DNA from: AP-15 sp963698995
Lineage (GTDB): Bacteria; Pseudomonadota; Alphaproteobacteria; ATCC43930; CGMCC-115725
Length of the DNA stretch: 64,000 bases
NCBI GenBank assembly: GCA_963698995.1
Contig: CAVOTD010000007.1
Span: forward strand, 248,001 to 312,000
Direction: 5' to 3'
Shown here piece by piece: positions 11,756 to 21,628 of this stretch. Position 1 is the first letter of the stretch. The number at the start of each line of letters is the position of its first letter. The notes below the pieces were generated by a model. That model ran no database searches. It saw nothing but the letters and a program-made list of their open reading frames with translations, and had not been told where the DNA came from. The position numbers and the translations under genes were made by a program.

Positions 11756-12940
11756 TTGGAAGAGGCTCGCTTCGCTCTGCGGCGGAACGTCGATCTGGGA
11801 GGTTGTATTGCATATTGCGGCGGCTACGAAACAGCCCATCTTCGCCCTTCTGATGGTCACGACCACTCGCAGGGCCCGCCGCGAGCGCCTCTGACCGCCG
11901 GAATTTTTGCGGCCGATTGCTGGTCCGATGGCTCAAGCCAGGTCGACACGGCGAACCAGAATGTTCTCGCACTGAACACGGCGATGTTCGGGCTCTATGA
12001 CGCTGCCGGGCGCGTCTTCCAACAGAACATCCTGGCGCAGCACCCCGTCATCCTCGCCCTGTTCTCCGGGGCCGGCGGGCGGTTCATCCTGTACCGGCCG
12101 GGCATGGCTCCGCTCGAAGCGCCGTCGGTGCCGATTGTCTATCAGCTGCTGAAATCCGTCGGACACAGCGTCATGGCGCTGAGCGAGGTCGTCACGCCAT
12201 ATCTGGACAATCCCGCGAACCAGTCCTGGCGCGGGCCGATGCTGGCCTATCGCAGTCAGATGCAGACGGCCCTCGACACCCTCGATGCCACCGACATGCA
12301 GGCGGATTGGCGGACCAACAGCCGCGCGCTGTTGCAGAACAATATCGCTTTCATGGATGCGTGCGCTCGAGAACGGCGCGATTTCGCTACGCGATCTTGC
12401 AAAGCTTTGCCCGGAAGCAGGCGCCATTGCTGAAAAAGAACATCGCTTGGGCGGCGCAGACCCAGGTCGAGCCACTGGATGAGCGTGGTCGCCGGCTGGA
12501 AGAAGCTGCTCGGCGGCGACTGGGACAAGACATACGCCGCCAGCAACACGATTTATGTCGCGCGCCAGAACAACGTGTTCTTCAGCGTGCTCGCGCAGTT
12601 TTTTGGCCCCGACGCGATCAACAGCCGACTGATGCTGATCGAGACGATCTCCTTCACGACGACACCGGAGGACATGCTCGAGTCGCTGACCCGGATCATC
12701 GCTGACCGCTCGGTGGGCGCGGTGTTCTTTGGCAACTACTATCTGATGGACTACGAGCTGATGGGCGGGGATGCGCGCAAAGCCATCGTCGCGCAGAGCG
12801 CCAAATGTGGCATGAAGCCGTTCCTGCCGCCGGCGGTGCCGTTCGGCTCGCACCAATGGCCGACGCTGATCACCCCTGGCGCCGGCCCCGCCTCGCTCGA
12901 CGATCTGCCCGTAGCCCGCTCCGGAACGTGCGCAAGATGA
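11756..12940 (+). pseudogene. Unidentified protein preceding the molybdenum hydroxylase genes, several frameshifts
   Basis: I do not recognise this family. Three frames must be joined: 11930-12367 (NTAMFGLYDAAGRVFQQNI onward), about 12367-12430 (LENGAISLRDLAKLCPEAGA), and 12440-12940 (SVVAGWKKLLGGDWDKTYAA onward). The result is a soluble, mostly helical protein of roughly 330-390 residues without a signal peptide or known motif. The start is uncertain: the leftmost in-frame start (11756) precedes a stretch of low-complexity residues that may not be coding. The stop TGA at 12938-12940 overlaps the ATG of the next gene (12937), so it is translationally coupled to the FAD subunit of the hydroxylase. 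Upstream, 11464-11755 shows no gene or clear signal. Confidence 0.5.
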
Positions 12941-13774
12941 ACCTCAATACCGTCACCGCGTTGCAGCCACCCAAGATCGGCGGCCGAGATCGAGGAATGG
13001 CGCGACGGCTTTGCCTGGCTCGCCGGCGGTACCTGGCTGTTCTCCGAGCCGCAACCCGCGACCGACACGCTGATCGATCTCGGCCATCTCGGCTGGCCGG
13101 CGCTGGAGGTCTCGCCCGCCGGGCTCGGAGATCGGCGCACCTGCCGCATCGCCGAGCTCTATCGCTTCGAGGCACCCGGGGAATGGACCGCCGCTCGCAC
13201 TGATCCGAGAGTGCTGCGACGCGCTGCTGGCTTCGTTCAAAATCTGGAACGCGGCCACGGTCGGCGGCAATATCTGCATGTCGCTGCCGGCCGGTGCGAT
13301 GATCTCGCTGATCGTCGCTCTCGAAGGACGCTGCACGCTGTGGCCGCGCGACGGGGCGGCACGCGCAGGTGCCGGCGGTCGATTTCGTCACCGGCAACCA
13401 TACCAACGTGCTGCGGCCCGGCGAATTGCTGCGCAACATCCATTTGCCCGATTCGGCGCTGAGCAAACGAGCCGCACTGCGCCAGGCTTCGCTCACCAAG
13501 CTCGGCCGCTCCGCCGCACTGTTGATCGGCACCAGCGATCCGGCGCGGCGCGACCTGCTGCTCACGATCACCGCCGCAACCCCGCGCCCGGTGCAGCTGC
13601 GCTTTGACGAAATCCCATCCGCGGAAGCGCTGCGGCGAGGCGATCGACGCGCGGATTCCGGCCGACGGCTATTTCGCCGATGTCCATGGCAGTGCCGCCT
13701 ACAAGCGCCACCTGACCCATCATTTCGCGGAGCAGATCCGCGCCGAATTGGCGCGGCCGGGGGCCCAGGCATGA
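12937..13774 (+). CDS. Molybdenum hydroxylase FAD-binding (CoxM/XdhB-type) subunit, frameshifted
   Basis: FAD-binding subunit of a xanthine-dehydrogenase-family enzyme that passes electrons from the FeS clusters to an acceptor. Start MNLNTVTALQPPK at 12937. Joined frames give about 275 residues. The flavin-binding AGGT motif is FAWLAGGTWLFSEP, and the second flavin motif is NAATVGGNICMSLPAGAM (near 13250). A C-terminal CO-dehydrogenase-flavoprotein domain follows (about 13390-13770). Frame changes occur near 12985, 13125, 13190, 13355 and 13640. The stop TGA (13772-13774) overlaps the ATG of the fused FeS-Mo gene, showing a tight operon. Confidence 0.8.
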
Positions 13775-16512
13775 ACGACATCGCCGGCTGGACCGGCCAA
13801 GCCGCCGGCGCGCTGGCTTTCAGCGTCAATCGCCGCCGGTTCGAAGCCCAGCCGGAGCCGGGCCAGTGCCTGCGCACCTTCCTGCGCGAGCACGGCTGCC
13901 TCGGCGTCAAGAAAGGCTGCGATGCCGGCGATTGCGGCGCCTGCACCGTCTGGCTCGACGGAACACCGGTGCATTCCTGCCTGATGCCCGCATTCCGCGC
14001 CGCGGACCGCGAAGTGACGACCATTGAAGGCCTGGCCACGGACGGCGCGCTGCACCCGATGCAGCAAGCCTTTCTCGATGCGCAGGCATTCCAATGCGGC
14101 TTCTGCACCGCCGGCATGATCATGACCGCCGCTGCCCTGGATGCCGATCAGCACGCCGATCTGCCGCACGCGCTGAAGGGTAATCTTTGCCGCTGCACCG
14201 GATACCGCGCCATCGCCGATGCGCTCGCCGGGGTGCGCTCCACCGAGGAGGACGTCGCCGGCCAGGCCTGCGGCGCGAGCCTGCGCAACCCGTTCGCCGA
14301 GGCGATCGTTACCGGGCAGGCCCGCTACACGATGGATGTTTCGACGGAAGGGTTGCTGCACCTCAAAGTGCTGCGATCGCCGCATGCCCATGCGCGGATT
14401 CTCGGCATCTGGTGTGAGCAGGCGGCTGCCGTGCCGGGCGTCGTCGCCATCTTCACCTGGGAGGACGTGCCGCGCCGCCTCTACAGCACCGCCACGCACG
14501 AGGATCACCTGGTCGATCCGGACGACACCTACGTGCTCGACAATGTGGTCCGCTTTGTCGGGCAGCGCGTCGCCGCGGTTGTCGCGGAAACCGAAGCCGC
14601 GGCGGAAGCGGCCTGCCGGCTGATCGAGGTACTGTACGAAATCCTGCCCGCGGTGTTCGACCCGGAGGCGGCGATGCGTCCCGAAGCGCCGCTGTTGCAC
14701 GACAAAGGGATCACCGCGAACGGCAATGTCTATGTCGATATCCACGGCGAGGTCGGCAATACGGTGGAGGGTTTCGCCGCCGCCGATGTCGTGCATGAGG
14801 GCGTCTATTCCACGTCCCGCGTGCAGCACGTGCATCTCGAAACGCACGGTTCGATCGCCTGGACCACGCCGGACGGGCGCGTCCATGTGCGCACCAGTTC
14901 GCAAGCGCCGTTTATTGCCCAGCAGAAGCTCTGCCACATCTTTGGGCTGCGGGCGCGGGACGTGCACGTCTTCACCGAGCGGGTCGGTGGCGGGTTTGGC
15001 GGCAAGCAGGAGATGCTGACCGAGGATCTCTGCGTGCTTGCCGTCCTGAAAACCGGGCGGCCGGTCAAATGGGAATTCACGCGCGAGGAGCAATTCATCG
15101 GCGCCACGACCCGCCACCCGATGACGGCGAAGGTGCGGCTCGGCGCGCTCCGCGACGGCACGCTGACCGCGATCGAGGTCAGGGTCGTCTCCAACACCGG
15201 CGCTTATGGCGGCCATGGCGGCGAGACCTTGGCAGCGGCGCTCGCCGGCCCGCTCGCGGCCTATCGCTGCCCGAACAAGAAAGCCGACGGTTACGCCGTC
15301 TACACCAACATGGTCCCGGCCGGCGGCTTCCGCGGCTATGGCTCCTCGCAGACCACCTTCGCGATCGAATGCGCGATCGACGATCTGGCGCGAAAGCTCG
15401 GGCTCGACCCGTTCGAGATCCGCCGCCGCAACATGATCCGCCCCGACGACTGGATCGGATCGATCTGGGGCGACCCGTCGGATGTCGATTTCGGCAGCTA
15501 CGGGCTCGACCAGTGCCTGGACCTCGTCGAAGGCGCGCTGAAGAGCGGGCGGGGCATGCCCAAGCCGGAAGGCGAGGAATGGGTGGAGGGAACGGGTTCC
15601 GCGCTCGCCATGCTGGAATGCGGACCGCCGACCGAGCATCGCTCCGGCGCCGAGATGCGCCTGCTGGCGGATGGCCGCTACCACCTGGCGGTCGGATCGA
15701 CGGAAATGGGCAACGGCTCCGTCACCTCGCATCGGCAGATCGCCGCCGAGGTGCTGGGTACGCGGGCCGGGCGGATCGACATCGTCAATGCCGACACCGA
15801 CCTGACGCCCTACGACACCGGCACCTTCGCGAGCACCGGCACGGTCGTCGCCGGCCAGGCGGTGGCGCTGACCGCCGCGGCACTGCGCGACAACATCCTG
15901 GATTATGCCAGCGGCCACATGGGGGTGCCGCTGACCGAGTGCCGCCTTGCCGATGACGAAGTGATCTGCGGCGCGCAGCGCATCCCGCTTGCGGAGCTGC
16001 ATGCCGCGGGCATGCGCGAGCGGCATCGCTTCGAGGCGCGGCGCAAAGCCTATCTTTCGCCGCGCACGGTTGCCTTCAACGTGCACGGCGTTCGCGTCGC
16101 CGTGAACCGCGTCACGGCCGAGATCCGCATCCTGCACAGCGTGCATGCGGCGGATATCGGGCGGCTGATCAATCCGATGCAGTGCCGCGGACAGATCGAT
16201 GGCGCCATTGCCATGGGCTTCGGCTGGGCATTGACCGAGAACATGGCGTATGGCGCGGATGGCGCGATGGTGAACCCAACCTTGCGCAATTACCGAATCC
16301 CCGCTTTTGCCGATGTGCCGCCGAGCGAAGTGTTCTTTGCCGACACCCACGATCGCATCGGCCCGCTCGGCGCCAAATCGCAGGGCGAATGCGCGATCAA
16401 CCCGGTCGCGCCGGCGATCGCCAATGCCGTCGCCAATGCCACCGGCATCCGCTTTGCGCACCTGCCGCTGACGCCGGATCGCATCTTCGCCGCGCTCTCG
16501 CCGGAGCCGTGA
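13771..16512 (+). CDS. Molybdenum hydroxylase, fused [2Fe-2S] and molybdopterin subunits
   Basis: About 913 residues in one intact frame. Residues 1-165 form the FeS subunit: the plant-type cluster site GCDAGDCGACTVW plus a downstream Cys, and the second cluster from QCGFCTAG and CRCTGYRAI. The rest is the molybdopterin subunit, beginning RNPFAEAIVTGQARYTMDVS, with GGGFGGKQEM (substrate/cofactor loop), GGFRGYGSSQ and the catalytic glutamate in GAKSQGE near the C terminus. It hydroxylates a purine, aldehyde or N-heterocycle; the substrate cannot be named. Most bacterial enzymes of this kind keep FeS and Mo subunits apart, so this fusion with a separate FAD gene is a minority layout. It is coupled to the FAD gene by a 4-base overlap. 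Confidence 0.9.
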   Translation: MNDIAGWTGQAAGALAFSVNRRRFEAQPEPGQCLRTFLREHGCLGVKKGCDAGDCGACTVWLDGTPVHSCLMPAFRAADREVTTIEGLATDGALHPMQQAFLDAQAFQCGFCTAGMIMTAAALDADQHADLPHALKGNLCRCTGYRAIADALAGVRSTEEDVAGQACGASLRNPFAEAIVTGQARYTMDVSTEGLLHLKVLRSPHAHARILGIWCEQAAAVPGVVAIFTWEDVPRRLYSTATHEDHLVDPDDTYVLDNVVRFVGQRVAAVVAETEAAAEAACRLIEVLYEILPAVFDPEAAMRPEAPLLHDKGITANGNVYVDIHGEVGNTVEGFAAADVVHEGVYSTSRVQHVHLETHGSIAWTTPDGRVHVRTSSQAPFIAQQKLCHIFGLRARDVHVFTERVGGGFGGKQEMLTEDLCVLAVLKTGRPVKWEFTREEQFIGATTRHPMTAKVRLGALRDGTLTAIEVRVVSNTGAYGGHGGETLAAALAGPLAAYRCPNKKADGYAVYTNMVPAGGFRGYGSSQTTFAIECAIDDLARKLGLDPFEIRRRNMIRPDDWIGSIWGDPSDVDFGSYGLDQCLDLVEGALKSGRGMPKPEGEEWVEGTGSALAMLECGPPTEHRSGAEMRLLADGRYHLAVGSTEMGNGSVTSHRQIAAEVLGTRAGRIDIVNADTDLTPYDTGTFASTGTVVAGQAVALTAAALRDNILDYASGHMGVPLTECRLADDEVICGAQRIPLAELHAAGMRERHRFEARRKAYLSPRTVAFNVHGVRVAVNRVTAEIRILHSVHAADIGRLINPMQCRGQIDGAIAMGFGWALTENMAYGADGAMVNPTLRNYRIPAFADVPPSEVFFADTHDRIGPLGAKSQGECAINPVAPAIANAVANATGIRFAHLPLTPDRIFAALSPEP

Positions 16513-16542
16513 ACGACCACCGCGCCGGCACCCGACGCGGCG

Positions 16543-17478
16543 GTGACCCTCGTCACGCAGACCCGCGTGCGCGAGGGCATGGCAGAGGAATTCGGGCAGT
16601 GGCAGAGCGCGATCAGCAGCGCGGCGGCGGAGTGTCCCGGCTTCATCACCCAAAGCGTGTTGCCGCCCAATCCCCCCGTGCAGGTGGATTGGGTGATCCA
16701 ACAGCGCTTCGCTAACATCGGGGCCGCAGCTGCCTGGCTGCGCTCCGAGCGGCGGGCGCAACTTCTGGATGCCGCGCAGCCAATGCTGGTCGGGCCGGAT
16801 GATGTACATCTGGTGCGCGACAGCGCCGCTGGCGCGAAGCCGGCGCCGGTCTCCGCGGTGATCTCGTCTCGCGTCAGGCCGGGCCAAGAAGCGGCGTTCC
16901 GCGCCTGGGAGCAGCGCATCGCGACGGCCCAGGCACAATCGCCGGGTTTCCAGGGCTACCGGTTCGAGCCGCCGATCCCCGGCGTGCAGGATGACTGGTT
17001 GGCGATCCTGCGCTTCGACACCGAGCGCAATCTGCCAGACCTGGCTCGCTTCGCCGGAGCGGGAAAGACTGCTGAAGGAAGCGGCGCCGTTTCTCGAGGA
17101 GTTTCACGCCCGCGTGGTGCGCACCGGGTTCGAGCAGTGGTTCCCGTCGGCAGTAGACGGAACTTCGGCGCCGGCAGCCTGGAAGCAAAACATGATCGTT
17201 CTGCTGCTGCTCTATCCGGTGGTGTTCCTGTTCGGCGTGTGGGTGCAGACGCCGGTCTTGATCGGAAAGGCCGGCCTGCCGTTCTGGCTCGCGCTGTTCA
17301 TCGGCAATGTCGTCAGCGTGCTTTCTGCTGAACTGGCTGGTACCTCGGGTCAGTAACGGCTTCGGCTGGTGGCTCGCGCCGGCACGCGATGCGGGCAGAT
17401 GGACCAGCCTCGCAGGCGCGGCACTGATCCTACTGCTCTACGCGCGTCTGGCTCTTTCTGTTCTCGAAGCTCTCGTGA
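16543..17478 (+). CDS. Double ABM-domain protein with C-terminal membrane anchor, frameshifted
   Basis: Two antibiotic-biosynthesis-monooxygenase (ABM, dimeric alpha/beta barrel) repeats are visible: residues about 1-90 (VTLVTQTRVREGMAEEFGQW) and 105-205 (SAVISSRVRPGQEAAFRAWE). They are followed by three hydrophobic segments (MIVLLLLYPVVFLFGVWV, WLALFIGNVVSVL, ILLLYARVWLFLF). Frame changes lie near 17065, 17330 and 17440; joined length is about 310 residues. The first in-frame start is the GTG at 16543. The preceding stop is embedded in GTGAACGACCACC, and dropping one A there would give a GTGA-coupled start. Likely anchored in the inner membrane beside the hydroxylase encoded upstream; function unknown. 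Confidence 0.7.
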
Positions 17479-17600
17479 GCAATCACCCCCCGCGCCCGGC
17501 TTGGCCTGGCGCAGCGGCCGCCGGCCAGGAACAGCACGGTTTGCACGCATTTGCGACCGGTGGCCAAGCACGGCCGGGTTTTCCGATCACTCGCTTGCCT

Positions 17601-19175
17601 TCAAGTCTTCCCGTCACGGTTTTCCTTCCACGCTATTCCGGTTACTGATGGCCCCGGGGCCGCATCTAGCGGAATCGAGCGGGCCAGCCACTCCGCCTTG
17701 CTGGAGCCGCGAGGAACCAGGGGCACGGCAAAGAAACCTGGCGTCCCTGACATGACGACCTGGTCGGTGACGCCCTGATAATGGCCGCACGGGGTTTCCA
17801 CCCGGAACAGGTCAGGGTCAGGATAGGCGTGATCGCCAGCACCGCCTGCTACATCGCTCGCGTAGGACTTGTCGAAGATCCCCATTTGCAGCAGCCACAA
17901 CGACACCCGCGCCAGCGACACGCGGACGCGGTAGCTGCCGCCCTCCGTGGCCCTGCGCCGCAACGCGGCGATGGCGCCGACCATTCCGATCCAGGACGAA
18001 ATGTAGTCGTTTACGACGAAGATCTCGGGGAGCTTCGGTTCTTCGACGGAGCCCTCGAGTGCGAGCACCCCGGAAACGCCGCCAGCCGATTGATCGAAGC
18101 CAATTCGGTTGGCCCAAGGTCCGACAGCCCCATAGATCGAGAAATCGATCTGCACGATGCCGGGACGCCACCGCGCCAGTTCGCCGCTGGTTATTCCCAG
18201 CTTCTCCAGCAGGCCAGGGCGCCTGTTGGCGAAGAAGATATCCGCTCCGGCCACAAGCCGCCGGAAGCGCGCCATCTCGTCAGGACGCCGGAAGTCCATG
18301 ATCACCGAACGCATTCCGACATTGGCCGAGTAGTAGTTGAAGTCCATCTCGAAATCGTCCGGGGTCCACAGATTGAGGACGTCCGCCCCGTGATAGGCCA
18401 ATCCACGCCCCATCCCTGGTCCGGCGATGACGTGGCTGAACCCGAGCGCTCGCACACCGCCCAGCGGCGTTTCCGGTCGGGGCGTGAAGGGCTCCGGGTC
18501 GCCATCCGCGATCTTTTCGATGTGCACGAGGGGCAGGTCTTCGAGATAGCGGCATTGCTCGATGTCAAGGAACTCCTGTGCACTGCGCACGACGGTAGCC
18601 TGTAGACCGGCGCGGTTCGCTTGCTCCTCCAGATCGAAAGCATCCCACTTGCGGATCACGCTTCCAATCGCCGTCGGATCGTCGTTGCAGCCGAGGAAGG
18701 CAAGGGCAGCGCTCCGGATGCGGGGATAAATGTTCATGAACAGGATTCGTCGATTGTCCCGCGTCCGATACATGTTCGTGGGCATGAATGGATTCTTCGG
18801 GTCTGCCGGATTACCTGGCGCGTAGCCGTTCAGCAGTTCCCATTTCTTGTCGTAGAAAGGACACAGTCGATGCAAGGCCTTGCCGAGGTTAACTGAAAGG
18901 TCCTGACCTTGGCCGCCGCGGAAGCGCCACAGCTCCGCCACCGACACGGCCTTCGCCATCAGCGCAACGGCCGCCATCGTCGCGAATGGAAGCGGGCTGC
19001 TGATAATCGGGTCGCGCCCGGTAAAGGTCACCGCACCGCCGCCGGACCGCGGTTCCAGGCCAACCTCGCGCAGAACGTCAGCAAGCTCACGCATCGGGTC
19101 GATGGCGTGATCGTCGTTGAGCGGGTTAGAAAGGGCGTACCGAATACGATCCGCCAGTCCACCCATGACATTCAC
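17601..19175 (-). CDS. CaiB/BaiF (family III) CoA-transferase
   Basis: Transfers CoA between carboxylic acids. About 524 residues in one frame, longer than the usual 400. The N-terminal part (to about 250) holds an incomplete CoA-transferase-like domain (FATMAAVALMAKAVSVAELW), and the C-terminal part holds the canonical start-like motif VRALGFSHVIAGPGMGRGLA with HGADVLNLWTPDDFEMD and VIMDFRRPDE. It is therefore a tandem form like the DddD-type or double-domain CaiB proteins. The neighbour upstream on the same strand is the end of an SDR. Substrate unknown. The 120 bases between this gene's stop and the ABM gene hold no obvious signal. Confidence 0.85.
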   Translation of the reverse strand: MNVMGGLADRIRYALSNPLNDDHAIDPMRELADVLREVGLEPRSGGGAVTFTGRDPIISSPLPFATMAAVALMAKAVSVAELWRFRGGQGQDLSVNLGKALHRLCPFYDKKWELLNGYAPGNPADPKNPFMPTNMYRTRDNRRILFMNIYPRIRSAALAFLGCNDDPTAIGSVIRKWDAFDLEEQANRAGLQATVVRSAQEFLDIEQCRYLEDLPLVHIEKIADGDPEPFTPRPETPLGGVRALGFSHVIAGPGMGRGLAYHGADVLNLWTPDDFEMDFNYYSANVGMRSVIMDFRRPDEMARFRRLVAGADIFFANRRPGLLEKLGITSGELARWRPGIVQIDFSIYGAVGPWANRIGFDQSAGGVSGVLALEGSVEEPKLPEIFVVNDYISSWIGMVGAIAALRRRATEGGSYRVRVSLARVSLWLLQMGIFDKSYASDVAGGAGDHAYPDPDLFRVETPCGHYQGVTDQVVMSGTPGFFAVPLVPRGSSKAEWLARSIPLDAAPGPSVTGIAWKENRDGKT

Positions 19176-19203
19176 CCGTTGGTCTTTGCGTTAAGAAGGA
19201 GGC

Positions 19204-19390
19204 TCACAGCTTCGAGTCGCCATCGACCCGGATCGTGTCGCCGGTGATCCAGCAGGCATCGTCGGATGCGAGGAAGGCGACGACCGAGCCGATATCTGCC
19301 AACTTGCCGATGCACTGCAGTGCCTGCATCCCGAGGCGCGCCGGCGCTCCAGGGGGTCGCCGGCTGACAGCGACCTCCCGGAAAGCTCAA
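19204..19390 (-). pseudogene. C-terminal remnant of an SDR gene
   Basis: Only the last 60 or so residues of a short-chain dehydrogenase can be read: LQCIGKLADIGSVVAFLASD, then CWITGDTIRVDGDSKL and a stop at 19204. This is the usual SDR C-terminal block (normally GxPxDIAxxVxFLxSDxAxxxTGxxxxVDGG). The Rossmann half and the catalytic YxxxK are absent, because the DUF427 gene begins to occupy the sequence immediately upstream. It is therefore a truncated gene rather than a frameshift. It precedes the CoA-transferase start by 28 bases. Confidence 0.7.
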
Positions 19391-19401
19391 CGGAAGAGGG
19401 T

Positions 19402-19804
19402 TTAGGCCTCTGGCCGTTCTTCGATCGCGTCGACGCGATTGGGGTAAAAGGCGAGATAATCCTTGATCGGCGTGACGGCGGCGTATGGAGCCTCATAACT
19501 CCACACCGCGTTGACCGAGCGCTCGCCGCCGAGCGGGATGCTGTAATAGCTGCAATCGCCTTTGTACGGGCAGTAGGTGGTGTGATCGGTGCGCGTCGAG
19601 GAGCGCCATGTCGACATCTTTGCGCGGGATGTATTGAACCGCGGGATAGGCGGCTTCGCGCAAGGTCAGCGCTTCTCGCGTGTCGGCGACGACCCGGCCC
19701 GCGACCGAGACGACGATCCGAGCGGGACTGCGTTCGATCGTGATCGGATGATCGGGCCCGGGAATTTTGACCGGCTTTGCTGCGGTTGCGACATTCGGTT
19801 CCAC
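19402..19804 (-). CDS. DUF427-family protein, one frameshift
   Basis: Small beta-rich protein of about 133 residues, of unknown biochemical role; DUF427 proteins are widespread in proteobacteria and actinobacteria. The first half reads HPITIERSPARIVVSVAGRV and AYPAVQYIPRKDVDMALL. The second half, in another frame, is DHTTYCPYKGDCSYYSI, WSYEAPYAAV and YLAFYPNRVDAIEERP, all typical. One indel around 19598-19606 splits them. It lies 39 bases downstream of an SDR gene on the same strand. Confidence 0.8.
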
Positions 19805-19843
19805 GGCTTCACCTCGCTGTGTCTGGGTTTCGGATTCGACATC

Positions 19844-20592
19844 TTACCCCGCCGACTTCCCGCCATCGACCGAAAGCACATGGCCGCTGATAAAGGACGC
19901 CCGATCGGAGCAAAGAAACAGGATGGCGTTGGCGATCTCGTCGGGCTCGCCGACGCGGCCGAGCGGCACGGTCGAGACGAGGCCGGCCTTTCTTTCGGCG
20001 CTGCCGGTAAAGCGATTGAGCATCCCGGTCTCGGTCGGCCCCGGTGCCACCGCATTGACGCGAACGCCCGAGCCCGCGACCTCGAGCGCCGCGGATGTGG
20101 TGAGCCCCTCGACCGCGTGCTTGCTGGCGGCATAGACGGAGGCGTTGGGGGTACCGGCGTGACCGTAGGTCGACGAAACATTGACGATGCTGCCGCTGCG
20201 CTGACCCAGCATCACCCGCAGCTCATGCTTCATGCTGAGCAGCGTGCCAAGCACATTGGTATCGAACGTCGCGGCGTAGCTGTCGGCGGTCTGTTCCGTC
20301 ACCGGGCCGGGCTTGCCTTCGGTGCCGGCGCTGTTGACGGCCGCATCGAGACGACCGAAGCGCGCGACGGTCTGATCGACCAGGCTGCGCACATCGTCTT
20401 CGCGGCGCACGTCGGCACGGATGAATTCCGCTTCGCCGCCGAAGCCCGCGAAGCTCAGCGGCCAGCGCCTGGCCGCTGTCGTCATGACGGCCGGAAACGA
20501 CGACGCGGTTGCCTTCCCGCGCAAAGCGCAAAGGCCGCTGCACGTCCGATCCCAGTCAACGCGCCGGTAATCAAGACAACGGGGGTGCTCAT
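19844..20592 (-). CDS. SDR-family oxidoreductase, two frameshifts
   Basis: Short-chain dehydrogenase, about 250 residues when repaired. The start MSTPVVLITGALTGIGRAAA (20592) carries the TGxxxGIG cofactor loop. The frame then changes near 20525 (into RREGNRVVVSGRHDDSGQAL) and again near 20460 (into GFGGEAEFIRADVRRED). The rest is intact with NSAG, the serine in IVNVSSTYG, YAASKHA as the YxxxK motif, and the C-terminal ISGHVLSVDGG. The basic residue after strand 2 (SGRHDD) fits NADP preference. It faces the LysR gene across a 138-base divergent region and is probably its target. Confidence 0.83.
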
Positions 20593-20730
20593 ATCGGCTA
20601 CTAACCCTGTCGTACGGAGACCGGCATTCCAAGGATTGCTGCCGATGCTCGAAGATTTGGGTTTTCCTGGCGGCTCCGAGAAAGACTTTGTAAGATCGAG
20701 GTCATACTTGGCAGGCATGGCACGAGGAGT

Positions 20731-21628
20731 ATGGAGCTGCGGCATCTACGTTATTTCGTGGCCGTCGCCGAGGAAGGAAGTCTGACACTCGCAGCCGATC
20801 GGCGGCTGCATACCGCGCAGCCCTCATTGAGCCGGCAGATCCGCGACCTGGAAGTCGGAAGTCGGCGTCCAACTCCTGATACGCAGCCCGCGTGGGATCG
20901 AGCTGACGGCGGCCGGTCGGGCGTTTCTCGATCACGCGCGGCTGGCGCTTTCTCAGGTCGAGGCGGCCGGCGAAGCGGCGCGCCGGGCTGCTTATCCGGA
21001 GCAGAGGACCTTGGCGCTAGGGTTTCTGAGCGGGTGCGAGCCGGAATGGCTGCCGGCGGTGATGCACGTACTTCGGGAGGAGCTGCCGAAGATTGAGGTC
21101 ACAATTGCCAGCAAGCACTCGCCACAGCTTGCCGAGGGCGTTGCCACCGGGAAGTTCGACGCGGCCTTCATGAGACCTGAGGAACGCCACCCTGATCTCG
21201 TCTACAAAGTTCTGATTACGGAACCGCTGATCGTCGTTTTGCCAAGCGATCACCGTCTGGTGTCGCATGACGCGATCCGGCCCCTAGATTTCGTTGGGGA
21301 GACGTTCATTGGCATGGCCGACCAGGCGCCAGTCTTGCGCTCGCTGATAGAAGACTACTTCCGGCGATCGGGCATCGACCTACACCCAGCGCACCGGGTT
21401 GAGTATCTCTCCATGGCGATATCACTCGTCGCCTCGACCCGCGGGCTGGCACTGTTGCCGGGCTTTGCCCGAAATTTCCTCACGTGGTCGGTCATCAGCC
21501 GGCCGCTTGCTGGAGAGGCACCCTCGATCGATCTGGTCTTGGGTTACCACAAGGAAAACAAGTCGCCGCTTCTCAAGCTGTTTCTTTCAAGGGTGGACGA
21601 TCTGATCGCGCGTGCGTCCGCCTCATAA
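20731..21628 (+). CDS. LysR-family transcriptional regulator, one frameshift
   Basis: Activator/repressor with an N-terminal winged HTH (MELRHLRYFVAVAEEGSLTL, AQPSLSRQIRDLE) and a C-terminal effector-binding domain in another frame (TLALGFLSGCEPEWLPAVMH to the stop at 21628), about 298 residues. One extra G within GAAGTCGGAAGTCGG at 20856-20858 explains the break: without it the linker reads DLEVEVGVQLLIRSPRG, as expected for LysR proteins. Divergent from an SDR gene, the common arrangement for a LysR regulator and its target. Effector unknown. Confidence 0.88.

Noticed and set aside
13369..13770. N-terminal extension of the fused FeS-Mo protein
   Set aside because: This part matches the C-terminal domain of the FAD subunit and is open only because of frame changes; the ATGA junction at 13771 marks the true start.
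13720..16938. A 1072-codon open frame on the minus strand opposite the hydroxylase
   Set aside because: It is an antisense by-product of GC-rich coding sequence: it has no domain, is rich in Arg/His/Gly, and the plus strand carries clear FeS and Mo motifs.
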